NCBI GenBank assembly: GCA_937941765.1 | Contig: CALDGQ010000044.1 | Span: 1 to 64,000, forward strand | Origin: an uncultured Saprospiraceae bacterium | GTDB lineage: Bacteria > Bacteroidota > Bacteroidia > Chitinophagales > Saprospiraceae | Direction: 5' to 3' | DNA length: 64,000 bases | In this document: positions 35,161-43,911 of the stretch, piece by piece | How positions within the stretch are numbered: position 1 is the stretch's first letter | Layout: the number at the start of each line of letters is the position of its first letter | Program-made: the position numbers and the translations under genes | The notes under the pieces: generated by a model | Database searches by the model: none | Told to the model about the DNA's origin: nothing | Seen by the model: only the letters and a program-made list of their open reading frames with translations

Positions 35161-37458
35161 TTATGATTTCGCTCTTTTCGTGTAAAGTCCCATCAAAATT
35201 TTCTCAGTTGTCATCGGAGAAACATAAGGAATATCCGCCTCTTTATTGTATGCTAAAACAGCATTGTACAAAGCAAAATAAGCACCGATTCCATACATCA
35301 AAGGTGGTTCACCCACCGCTTTCGATTTCAATATTGCTAAGTCCGATCCTTCTGTTTCTAGATATTCAACATCCAATTTTTTAGGAACAAAATGGACATC
35401 AGGAATTTTATAATTCGCCAAACTATTTGACATCAATCGACCTTTGTCATCGTACAATAAATTCTCCAAGGTCATCCAGCCCATTCCTTGTACCAGTCCA
35501 CCTTCTATTTGTCCCAAGTCGACAAGCTTGTTCATACTCGTTCCAAAATCATGGATGAGTTGTACTTTGTCAAAATCATAGGTTCCACGAATACAATCTA
35601 CGGTACAAGTAAAAATGGAAGTTCCAAAAACATGATAAGCAAACGGATGTCCTTTTCCAGTTTTTTTATCAAAATGAATTTTTGGAGTGGAGTAGTGTCC
35701 TTTGGCACTTAAGTTAATACGTTGTGAGAAAGCAGTAGCAATCAAATCATTCCATTTCATTTTCTTTCGATTGCAAATCACCATTCCGTCTTGAAAATGA
35801 ATGACTTCTTTTTTCTTCAATCCCCATTCTTTACGGACTAATTTTTTCAATCGAACCATAATTTGATCACAACCATCTTGCAATGCTTTTCCATTCAAAT
35901 CAGCGGTTGCACTAGCAGCCGTAGGAGAAGTGTTAGCAACACGAGTGGTGTTGGTGCTTTCCAAGCGAATTTGTGCTTCTTTCAATCCAAAACACAATGC
36001 TGCTACTTGAATCATCTTCGAACTCACCCCTTGTCCCATCTCGACCGCACCAGTACTGATACCCACACTACCATCGCTATAGACATGTATCAGTGCACGT
36101 GCATTGTTCATCATCGTGTTGGTAAATGAGATGCCAAAACAGATCGGCATAAATGCAATTCCTTTCTTAAAATATTTATTTTTTTTGTTGAAGGTTGCAA
36201 CCTCTTTTTTTAGTTTTGCAAAATCAAATTTCTTCTTAGCTTGATTCCAAGTGTTCTTTGCTTCACAATCTTGAACTTTTTGTCCGTATGAAAATTCATT
36301 GTTATTAACCAGTAAGTTTTTCTCCTGAATGGTTGTTGGTGCAACCCCTAATTCCCTTGCTGCATGATGAATCGCGCATTCAATAACAAACATTCCTTGT
36401 GGTCCACCAAATCCACGAAAAGCAGTATGTGGATGTAAATTGGTACGACAGGAATAAGCATTCACTTTTACATTCGGTACATAGTAACTATTGGTCGCAT
36501 GAAATAAAGTACGTTCCAAAACAGCAGGAGATAAATCAGCTGCTGCTCCTCCATTTTGAAAGTAGTTTCCTTCAAAAGCAACGATCTTTAAGTCTTTGTC
36601 AAAACCAATTTTGTAATCACTTCTATAAGGATGACGTTTTCCTGTCATCTGCAAATCTTCGTGTCTGTCCAAAATATATTTGACTGGTTTTTTTGTTAAG
36701 TAAGTTCCCAGTGCACAAAACGCTGCCCACATGGATGCTTGATCTTCTTTACCTCCAAAACCACCACCAATACGATTGACATCCACTTCAACTTCGTTCA
36801 TTGAAACACCGAGTACACGTGCGATGGTTCTTTGTACAGCTGTTGGTCCTTGTGTAGAACTAATGACTTGAATACAGTCATTATTTTTCGGAATAGCGTA
36901 AGCTCCTTGTGGCTCTAAATACACATGTTCTTGTCCACCAGAATCTGCTTCTCCCTCAAAAATATATTTCGCTTTTGCAAATGCTTGTTTTGTATTACCC
37001 ATTTGAAAATTACGAGGATCACTGAGTAAACTTCCTTTTGCATGTGCTTCACGAGGATCGACGGTTATCTTGAGTGGCTTAAATTTTACATCGATTTTGG
37101 CCAATGCTTTTCTTGCAATAATTTCTTCTGTTGCCAATACCATTGCAATCGGTTGACCAATAAAGTCCACCAATCCATCCGCCAATAAGGGTTCGTCAGC
37201 AATGATACCACCGACTTGATTTTCGCCTGGAATATCTTCGTATGTCACGACTTTGACAACTCCTTCCATCGCCGCAGCTTTGGAAATATCGAGTTTAGTT
37301 ATTTTTCCATGTGCAATTGAAGCGTAAAATACTTTGGCGAAAAGTGTCCCTGACAGTTCAGGAATATCATCGACATACTTGGTGCGTCCTGTGACATGAA
37401 GTGGAGAATCAATGTTTAAAGATTTTCCTTTTTTTGTTTTGTTTAAATTCTTTACCAT
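35161..37458 (-). CDS. xdhB: Xanthine dehydrogenase, molybdopterin-binding large subunit
   Basis: 765 residues, the usual length of the separate large subunit. Visible motifs: DIPGENQVGGI, GGQEHVYLEPQ, NRIGGGFGGKED (molybdopterin contact), RGFGGPQGMFVIE (substrate Arg region), VEMGQGVSSKM, and the catalytic Glu in KAVGEPPLMYG. It oxidises hypoxanthine and xanthine to urate. It overlaps the small-subunit gene by 7 nt (37452-37458), consistent with translational coupling. Confidence 0.93.
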   Translation of the reverse strand: MVKNLNKTKKGKSLNIDSPLHVTGRTKYVDDIPELSGTLFAKVFYASIAHGKITKLDISKAAAMEGVVKVVTYEDIPGENQVGGIIADEPLLADGLVDFIGQPIAMVLATEEIIARKALAKIDVKFKPLKITVDPREAHAKGSLLSDPRNFQMGNTKQAFAKAKYIFEGEADSGGQEHVYLEPQGAYAIPKNNDCIQVISSTQGPTAVQRTIARVLGVSMNEVEVDVNRIGGGFGGKEDQASMWAAFCALGTYLTKKPVKYILDRHEDLQMTGKRHPYRSDYKIGFDKDLKIVAFEGNYFQNGGAAADLSPAVLERTLFHATNSYYVPNVKVNAYSCRTNLHPHTAFRGFGGPQGMFVIECAIHHAARELGVAPTTIQEKNLLVNNNEFSYGQKVQDCEAKNTWNQAKKKFDFAKLKKEVATFNKKNKYFKKGIAFMPICFGISFTNTMMNNARALIHVYSDGSVGISTGAVEMGQGVSSKMIQVAALCFGLKEAQIRLESTNTTRVANTSPTAASATADLNGKALQDGCDQIMVRLKKLVRKEWGLKKKEVIHFQDGMVICNRKKMKWNDLIATAFSQRINLSAKGHYSTPKIHFDKKTGKGHPFAYHVFGTSIFTCTVDCIRGTYDFDKVQLIHDFGTSMNKLVDLGQIEGGLVQGMGWMTLENLLYDDKGRLMSNSLANYKIPDVHFVPKKLDVEYLETEGSDLAILKSKAVGEPPLMYGIGAYFALYNAVLAYNKEADIPYVSPMTTEKILMGLYTKRAKS

Positions 37459-38861
37459 GCGCCTACTAATTTTTTGACGTCATAAATGTTTGCATCCAAA
37501 TTCAAAAATTGCGCTAAGAACAATTGTCTTGCTACCAATCTTTTGTAATCAGCACTTCCTCTTGTGTCACTGATAGGAGTAATCTCTTTGTTTAACACTA
37601 CAATTGCAGCATCTAATGTTTCACTCGTCATCTTTTTGTTTTTCAAAAATTTCACTGTTTTATGAAGGTACATTGGAATCGGTCCAACACCTCCAACTGA
37701 TAGATGAATATCTTTTATTTTATTGCTTTTATCAAGTGTGATACTAGAAGCGAAATTGACCGTTGCTATATCTAGATATTTTCTTTGACTTACTTTTTCA
37801 AAATGAAAGGTGGTTGATTTAGATGGTATTTTGAATTTTACTTTTTCCAAAATTTCATCTTTCTTAATATCCATTTTTTTGTAGCCTTTATAAAAGGTTT
37901 TCAAAGCAACGGTTCTTCTTTTTCCATTTTTATTTAAGATAATAGAAGCATCTAGCCCTAACAATATTCCTGTAAAGTCACCGATTGGGGAAGCATTAAT
38001 TAAATTTCCACCAATAGTTGACATGTTTCTAATCTGAGTTGATGACAACAATTTGAACATATGACCATCATTCGGAATTGCTTTGTTGAATTCAGGAGAG
38101 CGATATAAATCTCCCATTGTCAAGGCAGCTCCAAATTCCAATACACCATTTTTGACAGTGATTTTGTTCATGGCTGGATTATCATAAACGGCAACCGGAT
38201 TTTCTTCATACATTTCCCATGGCTTCTGCACATACAAATCAGAACCACCACCTAATTTTACTCCTTTTGCATTTTTAGTTTTTGTAATTTTAATTGCCGC
38301 CAATCGTTTTGGAATAGTTGTAAAATAAGCTGGAATATATTCTTTGTTTGCTAATCCTGAAATAGAGATCTTTTTGAAGTCACGGTTTGCTTTTGTTAGA
38401 ATAATGTCTGCAGCACGTTCGATTGACTTGTAACCGGTACATCTGCAGATATTACCATCAATGCTTTCAATAATCCCTTCTTTGGTTAACTGAGAATTTG
38501 ACAATAAATATCCTGACATGGAAACCACAAAACCTGGTGTGCAAAATCCACATTGAGATCCATAAGTATCTACCATCGCTTGTTGGACAGGAGATAGTTT
38601 GTCCATATTGAAACCTTCAATAGTAACAATGTGTTTACCATTTGCATTGATTAATGGCATGATACAAGAAGTCATGGATTGATATTGCATCTTTCCATTT
38701 GCTAATTGTCCGACCATTGCAGAACAAGCACCACATTCTCCTTCCTTGCAAACTAATTTTGCTCCTTTCAGTTGTTGATTTTTTCTGATAAAATCCAACA
38801 TGGCAGTTCCGGATGGTGCCTCGGTTTCAATGAGTTCGTTGTTTAGAATAAATTTGATCAT
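37452..38861 (-). CDS. xdhA: Xanthine dehydrogenase, iron-sulfur and FAD small subunit
   Basis: 469 residues. Residues ~1-165 carry the two 2Fe-2S clusters (CKEGECGACSAM, then CGFCTPGFVVSM and CRCTGYKSIERA). Residues ~190-370 form the FAD-binding domain (KLGGGSDLYVQKPW, IRNMSTIGGNLINASPIGD), and the CO-dehydrogenase flavoprotein C-terminal domain follows. It transfers electrons from the molybdenum centre in XdhB to the acceptor. It is the first gene of the xdhA-xdhB-allB-alc-puuD operon. Confidence 0.93.
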   Translation of the reverse strand: MIKFILNNELIETEAPSGTAMLDFIRKNQQLKGAKLVCKEGECGACSAMVGQLANGKMQYQSMTSCIMPLINANGKHIVTIEGFNMDKLSPVQQAMVDTYGSQCGFCTPGFVVSMSGYLLSNSQLTKEGIIESIDGNICRCTGYKSIERAADIILTKANRDFKKISISGLANKEYIPAYFTTIPKRLAAIKITKTKNAKGVKLGGGSDLYVQKPWEMYEENPVAVYDNPAMNKITVKNGVLEFGAALTMGDLYRSPEFNKAIPNDGHMFKLLSSTQIRNMSTIGGNLINASPIGDFTGILLGLDASIILNKNGKRRTVALKTFYKGYKKMDIKKDEILEKVKFKIPSKSTTFHFEKVSQRKYLDIATVNFASSITLDKSNKIKDIHLSVGGVGPIPMYLHKTVKFLKNKKMTSETLDAAIVVLNKEITPISDTRGSADYKRLVARQLFLAQFLNLDANIYDVKKLVGAW

Positions 38862-38878
38862 ATCTTTTATTTTTCCTA

Positions 38879-39028
38879 CGGCAAGAGGTTGGAAACCTTT
38901 GCCTCGATATTATAATTTCGGCTTCGATTGGAGTTAGATTTCTCCACTACGGTCGAAATCCGAACAGTATTTTTTGCTAGATCCCTTTGCATCTTTGCCA
39001 AAGCGAAAGCTCGGGATGAAAAGCAAAA
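38879..39028. repeat. Intergenic repeats of two families between guaD and xdhA
   Basis: 38879-38906 (CAAGAGGTTGGAAACCTTTG core, a small hairpin) is the inverted counterpart of 55563-55590 upstream of the HAD gene. 38931-39028 contains AGTTAGATTTCTCCACTACG, GTCGAAAT and, further on, a block ending GGGATGAAAAGCAAA. This matches the composite repeat at 45891-45990. Neither repeat encodes a protein. They occupy nearly the entire 179-bp gap. Confidence 0.65.
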
Positions 39029-39040
39029 AAGTACTGAATT

Positions 39041-39520
39041 CTAGTATTCCGTCTTATTATTTTTGCTATCCCAATCTTGAAAAACTTTGATCGCTTTCTT
39101 TTGTCCTAATTGCTTTGTTTTGATTTTTCTATCTTTTAAATCAACTGCAATTTCATCGTAAATGAAGTCATCATCAAAACCAATATCTGCAGCATCTTCA
39201 CGGCTACAACCATAAAATATTTTCTTTGGACGTGCCCAATAGATTGCTCCTAAGCACATTGGGCAAGGTTCGCAAGAAGTATAAATCGTACAATCATCTA
39301 ATTGAAAAGATTTGAGATTTTTGCATGCATCTCTGATGGCTACCACTTCTGCATGAGCAGTAGGGTCATTGGTCGATGTGACTCGATTAAATCCTTCTCC
39401 AACAATTTTTCCTTTTTTGTCTACTATGACACAGCCGAAAGGTCCTCCAGCATTTGAATTCATTCCTTTTGAGGAAAGCTCGATGGCTTTTTCCATGTAA
39501 TAACTATCCGTTTTCTTCAT
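39041..39520 (-). CDS. guaD: Guanine deaminase (cytidine deaminase fold)
   Basis: 159 residues, the size of Bacillus-type GuaD. Zinc site: HAEVVAIRDAC (His and catalytic Glu) and SCEPCPMCLGAIYWAR (two Cys). The opening MEKAIELSSKGMNSNAGGPFG and the C-terminal EIAVDLKDRKI region match GuaD rather than tRNA adenosine deaminase. It converts guanine to xanthine, feeding the xanthine dehydrogenase encoded immediately downstream. Confidence 0.9.
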   Translation of the reverse strand: MKKTDSYYMEKAIELSSKGMNSNAGGPFGCVIVDKKGKIVGEGFNRVTSTNDPTAHAEVVAIRDACKNLKSFQLDDCTIYTSCEPCPMCLGAIYWARPKKIFYGCSREDAADIGFDDDFIYDEIAVDLKDRKIKTKQLGQKKAIKVFQDWDSKNNKTEY

Positions 39521-39614
39521 ATTCGTTTGTTTGATATTTTTTTAAAAAAAGGGCGGGTATAAAGATACAACTCTTTTAGTAAAGCGCATAGTGGTTATGA
39601 GTGTAGAGTGATGA

Positions 39615-39700
39615 GTTATGAGTTGACGCAAATTCGTGAAAAAACACTAGTCCAAGATTTTGGAATCAAGTGTTTTTACGTTTTTGCGTCAACTCATAAC
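39615..39700. repeat. Long imperfect hairpin between two deaminase genes
   Basis: GTTATGAGTTGACGCAAA...AAACACT (39615-39648) is complementary to 39669-39700 over ~32 bp with two small irregularities and a 20-nt loop. Weaker pairing continues outward through GTGTAG and ATGAGT words to about 39601 and 39720. It lies in the 208-bp gap between the two minus-strand deaminase genes and probably attenuates or terminates read-through, or is a small palindromic repeat element. Confidence 0.75.
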
Positions 39701-39728
39701 GCTACACTCATAATTCATCACTTAAAAG

Positions 39729-40166
39729 TTAAACCCCAATGTCCTCATTCCAAAGTTCAGGTTTGTTTTTAATGAAAGATTCCATAATGTCGATACATTC
39801 TTGATTATTGACGACTTCGACTTTGACGCCACGACTTTTCAAATGTTCTTCTTCACCCATGAAGGTTTTATTTTCACCGATAATTACTTTTGGAATTCCG
39901 TAGAGCAAGATAGTTCCTGAACACATTGAACAAGGTGATAAAGTAGTATATAGAGTACATTCTTGATAGACTTTTGCAGATTGTCTACCTGCATTTTCAA
40001 GTGCATCCATTTCACCATGAAGCACGACACTTCCTTCTTGGACTCTTTTATTATGGCCTCGTCCGATTATTTTTCCATTGTGAACGATTACGGATCCGAT
40101 TGGTATTCCACCTTCATCTAGTCCTTTTTTTGCTTCTTCAATTGCGGCTTGTAAAAATTTATCCAT
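39729..40166 (-). CDS. Cytosine deaminase, yeast FCY1-like
   Basis: 145 residues of the cytidine deaminase superfamily. Zinc site: HGEMDALENAG (His, Glu) and LSPCSMCSGTILLYG (two Cys). The HGEMDALENAGR string and the C-terminal KPELWNEDIG closely follow the yeast-type cytosine deaminase, whose C-terminal helix covers the active site. It would convert cytosine to uracil and ammonia. It is part of a nucleobase salvage and degradation block with guaD, but a long hairpin lies between the two genes. Another small base or nucleoside substrate is possible. Confidence 0.8.
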   Translation of the reverse strand: MDKFLQAAIEEAKKGLDEGGIPIGSVIVHNGKIIGRGHNKRVQEGSVVLHGEMDALENAGRQSAKVYQECTLYTTLSPCSMCSGTILLYGIPKVIIGENKTFMGEEEHLKSRGVKVEVVNNQECIDIMESFIKNKPELWNEDIGV

Positions 40167-40407
40167 CGTTTTTCTTGTGAAAATAGTTAAAAAGACCTGC
40201 TATTCGGCATTGGATAAGAGAAAGAAATGGAGATCGTTTACCTAATTTAGGAAGATAGAATAGAATCAGAATAATTTGATGGAATCTTAAAGGGCTTCGT
40301 TAAAGTGCGATTTTAATTAAAATTCAAACTATTTATAAAAATAAGCGTATGCTATAACAAGGCATCCCTTAGAAAAAGATTCCTTTTAGACCCCCAAAAA
40401 AACACAC

Positions 40408-40758
40408 ATGAAAATTTCAAACAACTTGGTTGATAGGATTTCATCTAAATACTCGATTTCGAAAAAGGAAGTCGAAGAAATTCTTGGAGGATTCAAACTG
40501 ATTGATGATTCTATTATTTTATTGACGCAATTAACTGTAATTACTCCTGTAAATATTAATGTGCAATATGATATCCTAGAGGATATTCTTAAATCTTCCA
40601 ACATTCACTATTTGTTGTTTAACCCAAAACCCAAATTGAGACCGGATGCTTTATCCAGAAGAACACTTAATGCTCGTCTAATCAAATCGAAAAATTTGAT
40701 CAAATACATAGCTTTTGGAAATTGTACGGATCAGATTAATATAAACGCAACCCAATAG
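40408..40758 (+). CDS. STAS-like fold small protein, paralogue of the 43434 gene
   Basis: 116 residues, not a named family that I know. It aligns with the product of 43434-43883 over ~80 residues: I(D)xxII..., P(V/A)xINVxxDxLExL, a hydrophobic strand, RPDAxxRxxxxxR..., then IxYIAFxxxxN. The alternating helices and strands and the RPDA-R motif resemble the SpoIIAA/STAS-like (SEC14/STAS, DUF7793-type) fold. Unlike its paralogue it lacks the last strand and helix and has no kinase gene next to it. It may be a truncated or minimal version. Confidence 0.6.
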   Translation: MKISNNLVDRISSKYSISKKEVEEILGGFKLIDDSIILLTQLTVITPVNINVQYDILEDILKSSNIHYLLFNPKPKLRPDALSRRTLNARLIKSKNLIKYIAFGNCTDQININATQ

Positions 40759-40866
40759 ATGATGGCAACTAGTGAGATTGTCAACTATTCTATTCATGAT
40801 ACGGAAGAGGAAGCTATTAATAAGTTGAGAGAATTAAGTAGCAATGAATTTATTCATAATGTTTGA
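40759..40866 (+). CDS. Possible 35-residue ORF directly after the STAS-like gene
   Basis: ATGATGGCAACTAGT... begins on the base after the preceding TAG and runs 35 codons to TGA, overlapping the 3' end of the convergent ABC permease by 17 nt. The peptide is acidic (HDTEEEAINKLREL). In the paralogous locus a histidine kinase gene stands in this position, so this might be a remnant or a short co-translated peptide. Chance is a real possibility. Confidence 0.3.
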   Translation: MMATSEIVNYSIHDTEEEAINKLRELSSNEFIHNV

Positions 40867-41560
40867 TGGAAAATCGACGACTAACTAAACCTAGAAGAAT
40901 CAATAAAAAAATAAAACCAATTACCCAACTCATCAAATATTGTTGATTCATTATCATTTGCTCCAATCCTTGATACATCCAATAAGTCGGTAAAATCCCA
41001 AATAGATAGTTAATTCCTTTAGGAACAAAAAATGCTAAAATGGGAAGTATAACTAGTAAGTTTATTGTTTTTACCCAAACTAATGCTTCCAACCTTGTTT
41101 TTGAAAACAATGAAATTGCAATCGCATAAATAGGAACTAATAATCCTGATAACAATGAAAAAAGGAAGCAAGGAAATATTTCTAATTTGTAAAAAGGTTG
41201 AATTACTAAAAGGAGCCAGGTGAGCATTATTGTAATGATCATTGGCATTATAAATCGCCCTAAAATAAAACTAATTTTTTTTACAGGAAGTATACCATAT
41301 ACTTTCGCTACACCTGTTTCCTTTTCATCCACTAACATCATTCCATATATAAAACCAAACATTTGGGTAAGTTGAATAGTTGAAACGAGAATTATGTAAT
41401 TGGTGTATTCTCCAACAATCGGAAAGGAATTAATAAGCGCCGGCAATCCCCAAAGCACAACAACGAAAATTAAAATGGGTAAGAAAAGAAATGTTTTTAG
41501 AGAAGCGTCTCTAAAGATTAACCAGAAATCAGCAATTGATATTTTTAGAATGTGTTGCAT
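40850..41560 (-). CDS. ABC-2 type transporter permease (second subunit)
   Basis: 236 residues with six hydrophobic segments. It is the third gene of a three-gene ABC operon: ATPase 42263-43114, permease 41565-42266 and this permease 4 nt downstream. The middle contains VDEKETGVAKVYGILPVKKISFILGR, the cytoplasmic segment typical of ABC-2 exporters that contacts the ATPase. Substrate unknown; the arrangement of two small permeases plus one ATPase resembles multidrug (fluoroquinolone-type) exporters. Confidence 0.8.
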   Translation of the reverse strand: MQHILKISIADFWLIFRDASLKTFLFLPILIFVVVLWGLPALINSFPIVGEYTNYIILVSTIQLTQMFGFIYGMMLVDEKETGVAKVYGILPVKKISFILGRFIMPMIITIMLTWLLLVIQPFYKLEIFPCFLFSLLSGLLVPIYAIAISLFSKTRLEALVWVKTINLLVILPILAFFVPKGINYLFGILPTYWMYQGLEQMIMNQQYLMSWVIGFIFLLILLGLVSRRFSIKHYE

Positions 41561-41564
41561 CGAT

Positions 41565-42266
41565 TTATGATTTTATAACTTGCTTACAGAATGTTTTGAA
41601 AACGAAAAAATAGATCAATAGAGTCCAGATTAAAATTGAAAGATATCCCCATTTTATTTCTGAAAAATTTGGATTGACTTGATAAGAATTGTCAATCAAA
41701 AACAAACTGCCCATGACAGGGGAGAAGTCCAATAATTTCCAGTTTACAATGTCAAAATATTTTAGCATAGGAATATTTACAAAGATTAAAAGTACTGGAA
41801 TTGTCCACAATAAAAACTTCATAAATTCTGATTGAAAAGAAACAATATAAATTCCGGCTAGGCAACACAAAACACAAATACTAAAAACTCCTACGGAAAA
41901 ATGAATAAAGTGAAAATCCTGCCCCAATGCCGAATATGCCATCGCTAATGCACAAAGCCAACCAATAATCGAAAGTGCTAAAACCCTGCTAATCAAATAA
42001 GTATGTGGATTGATTGGAGAAACAAATAAGGCATTTAAGACACCTTGATTCCTTTCTAAAATGATGATAATTCCTATAAAAACAAGTCCTATAATGGCTG
42101 GATCATTTAGTATTAGTAAGGTTAATACTTTGTCGATTGCTTCAATATCTTTGAAGAAAAAGAAAATAAGGCCATAGAAAAATGTAACGATAAAACTTAT
42201 CGTAATTATATTGTTTTTTGCAAGTAATAAAAATTGCCATTTTAGATGTGAAAGAAATGCTTTCAT
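41565..42266 (-). CDS. ABC-2 type transporter permease (first subunit)
   Basis: 233 residues, six predicted membrane segments. The segment RNQGVLNALFVSPINPHTYLISR is the conserved ABC-2 coupling region, the counterpart of the one in the downstream permease, so the two probably form a heterodimeric channel. The start overlaps the ATPase stop by 4 nt (ATGA), showing translational coupling. Confidence 0.8.
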   Translation of the reverse strand: MKAFLSHLKWQFLLLAKNNIITISFIVTFFYGLIFFFFKDIEAIDKVLTLLILNDPAIIGLVFIGIIIILERNQGVLNALFVSPINPHTYLISRVLALSIIGWLCALAMAYSALGQDFHFIHFSVGVFSICVLCCLAGIYIVSFQSEFMKFLLWTIPVLLIFVNIPMLKYFDIVNWKLLDFSPVMGSLFLIDNSYQVNPNFSEIKWGYLSILIWTLLIYFFVFKTFCKQVIKS

Positions 42267-43114
42267 TGCGATAATGTTTTGCCAGTAACTTTCAAAAATA
42301 CTTCTTCAAGTGTTGCTTCTAATGTATGAATTTTGTCGATCTCATTAGTTTTTATTAATTCTAAAAATTCAGAATTGACGCCAAGATTATGAATTGGAAA
42401 ATCTTGATTGATTCCATTTTTCAACAATACATTTACTGCATTTTTCCCATGTTTGTTTTTAAGTGTTTTTGGGGAATCTGTAATTTGTAAAACTCCTTCA
42501 TCAATAAAAGAAACGCTATCACACAATTCATCAGCGGTATTCATATTGTGAGTTGTGATGAAAATTGTCTTGCCTTCTTCTTTCAGCTTTTTGATGTACT
42601 TTTTGATAATATGTGCATTTCCTGGATCCAAACCAGCAGTGGGCTCATCGAAAAATAAAATTTCTGGATCGTGCATGATCGCGCGGATAAAATTCAACCG
42701 CATTTTCATTCCTTTCGAGTAGGCTTCTACTGGCTGGTCAATTGCTTTTTCAATACCTACCAATTTGAAGAGTTCAGGAATGGGTTTTAGTTTGTTAGAA
42801 TTGTAAAAGGAACCAAAGAGTTTAAGATTTTCTCGCCCTGTCAATTTTAGATAATGATTTGGAAATTCAAATCCAACACCAATTTTTTCTAGATAGGTTT
42901 TATCCCATGATTGAATCGGTTTTTGATCAATAAGAATCTCTCCAGAAAATCCATGGAGTATTTTATAAAGAATTTTTTGAGTGGTACTTTTTCCCGCTCC
43001 TGAAGGACCTAGAAATCCAAAAATTTCACCTTTTGAAATGCTAAAAGAAATTCCTTTTAGAATTTTGTCGGTTGAATTTGGGTAAGAAAAACTAAGGTTG
43101 CGGACTTCAATCAT
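42263..43114 (-). CDS. ABC transporter ATP-binding protein
   Basis: 283 residues from ATG 43114 (MIEVRNLSFSYPNS); the 25-codon extension to 43189 is not typical for the family. It has Walker A GPSGAGKST, a signature motif in the variant form YSKGMKMRLNF (instead of LSGGQ), Walker B ILFFDEPTAGLDPGN and the switch THN. The YSKGMKxR signature is usual for ABC-2 exporters. It forms an operon with two permeases downstream. Confidence 0.88.
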   Translation of the reverse strand: MIEVRNLSFSYPNSTDKILKGISFSISKGEIFGFLGPSGAGKSTTQKILYKILHGFSGEILIDQKPIQSWDKTYLEKIGVGFEFPNHYLKLTGRENLKLFGSFYNSNKLKPIPELFKLVGIEKAIDQPVEAYSKGMKMRLNFIRAIMHDPEILFFDEPTAGLDPGNAHIIKKYIKKLKEEGKTIFITTHNMNTADELCDSVSFIDEGVLQITDSPKTLKNKHGKNAVNVLLKNGINQDFPIHNLGVNSEFLELIKTNEIDKIHTLEATLEEVFLKVTGKTLSQ

Positions 43115-43433
43115 GTTTTCATAGTGAGTTAAGTCTAAATGGAACGTGTATACAAACACGTCACAAGATAAGAGATTCTTTCTTTTCAATGGACTATTAG
43201 ATAAACAGATACAATTCTAGATAATCAATAATTTAATTATTAAGTCTGTCACTTTTCTTGTTTCTATTTTAACGAATGGAGTCTTTCTAATTACTTGATA
43301 ATAAACTGTTTATGAATATTTATTCTTTGGTATTATAACTAGTTGATTTTGAATATGAGCTCGGTATAAGTTTTGAATTAACACTTAATGACTAGGACTA
43401 TTAATGAAAGGTATCGTTTAAAAAAAGCAGACA
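43115..43433. other. Divergent intergenic region between ABC operon and signalling operon
   Basis: 319 bp of AT-rich DNA with no gene that I can support. A promoter-like pair, TTTTG near 43346 and TAAGTTTTG near 43366, is a near match to the Bacteroidota consensus and could drive the STAS-like gene at 43434. No clear palindrome is present. Confidence 0.4.
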
Positions 43434-43883
43434 ATGTTTCGAAATGATAAATATGAAACTGAAGTTGAAAATATATATAACATTTCAGATGATCTATTTT
43501 GGAAAGTAAGAAATAGTGTAAGTCTTGTTGATAAAAACATAATTGTTGTTGAAGAAATTGAGAAGTTTTGTCCAGCTACAATCAATGTCGAATTTGATAG
43601 ATTAGAAGAATTAGTAGAAGGGCTTGACAGTTTTTCGCACATAATCCATTTAGATGGATGTCAAAGGCCAGATGCTCGAACAAGACAAGTTATTATAAAG
43701 CGATTTGCAAAATTGTCTAAAAGAATAAATCATATTTCTTACTGTGTAGGAAAAAATGAAATGATTCGGACTTCAATCACATTTGTAATGTATGCTTCAG
43801 GAAATGAAAATTTTTCAATTACTAAAACGAAAACGGAGTCGTTGGAAAATTGTTTAAAAGCGAGACCAAGACAAGCAAAATAG
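43434..43883 (+). CDS. STAS-like fold protein, first gene of a signalling operon
   Basis: 149 residues, no recognised name. The core (~35-145) reads strand-helix-strand-helix-strand as in SpoIIAA/STAS-like (DUF7793-type) domains: IIVVEEIEKFCPATINVEF, LEELVEGL, IIHLDGCQRPDARTRQVIIK, HISYCVGKNEMIRTSITFVM, then FSITKTKTESLENCL. The product of 40408-40758 is a shorter paralogue. The histidine kinase gene begins 28 nt downstream and a single-domain receiver overlaps that, so the three are one operon. By analogy STAS-like proteins act as switch partners of kinases; this role is inferred. Confidence 0.7.
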   Translation: MFRNDKYETEVENIYNISDDLFWKVRNSVSLVDKNIIVVEEIEKFCPATINVEFDRLEELVEGLDSFSHIIHLDGCQRPDARTRQVIIKRFAKLSKRINHISYCVGKNEMIRTSITFVMYASGNENFSITKTKTESLENCLKARPRQAK

Positions 43884-43911
43884 ATAATCAAACAGGAAGA
43901 AATTTTAAAAT

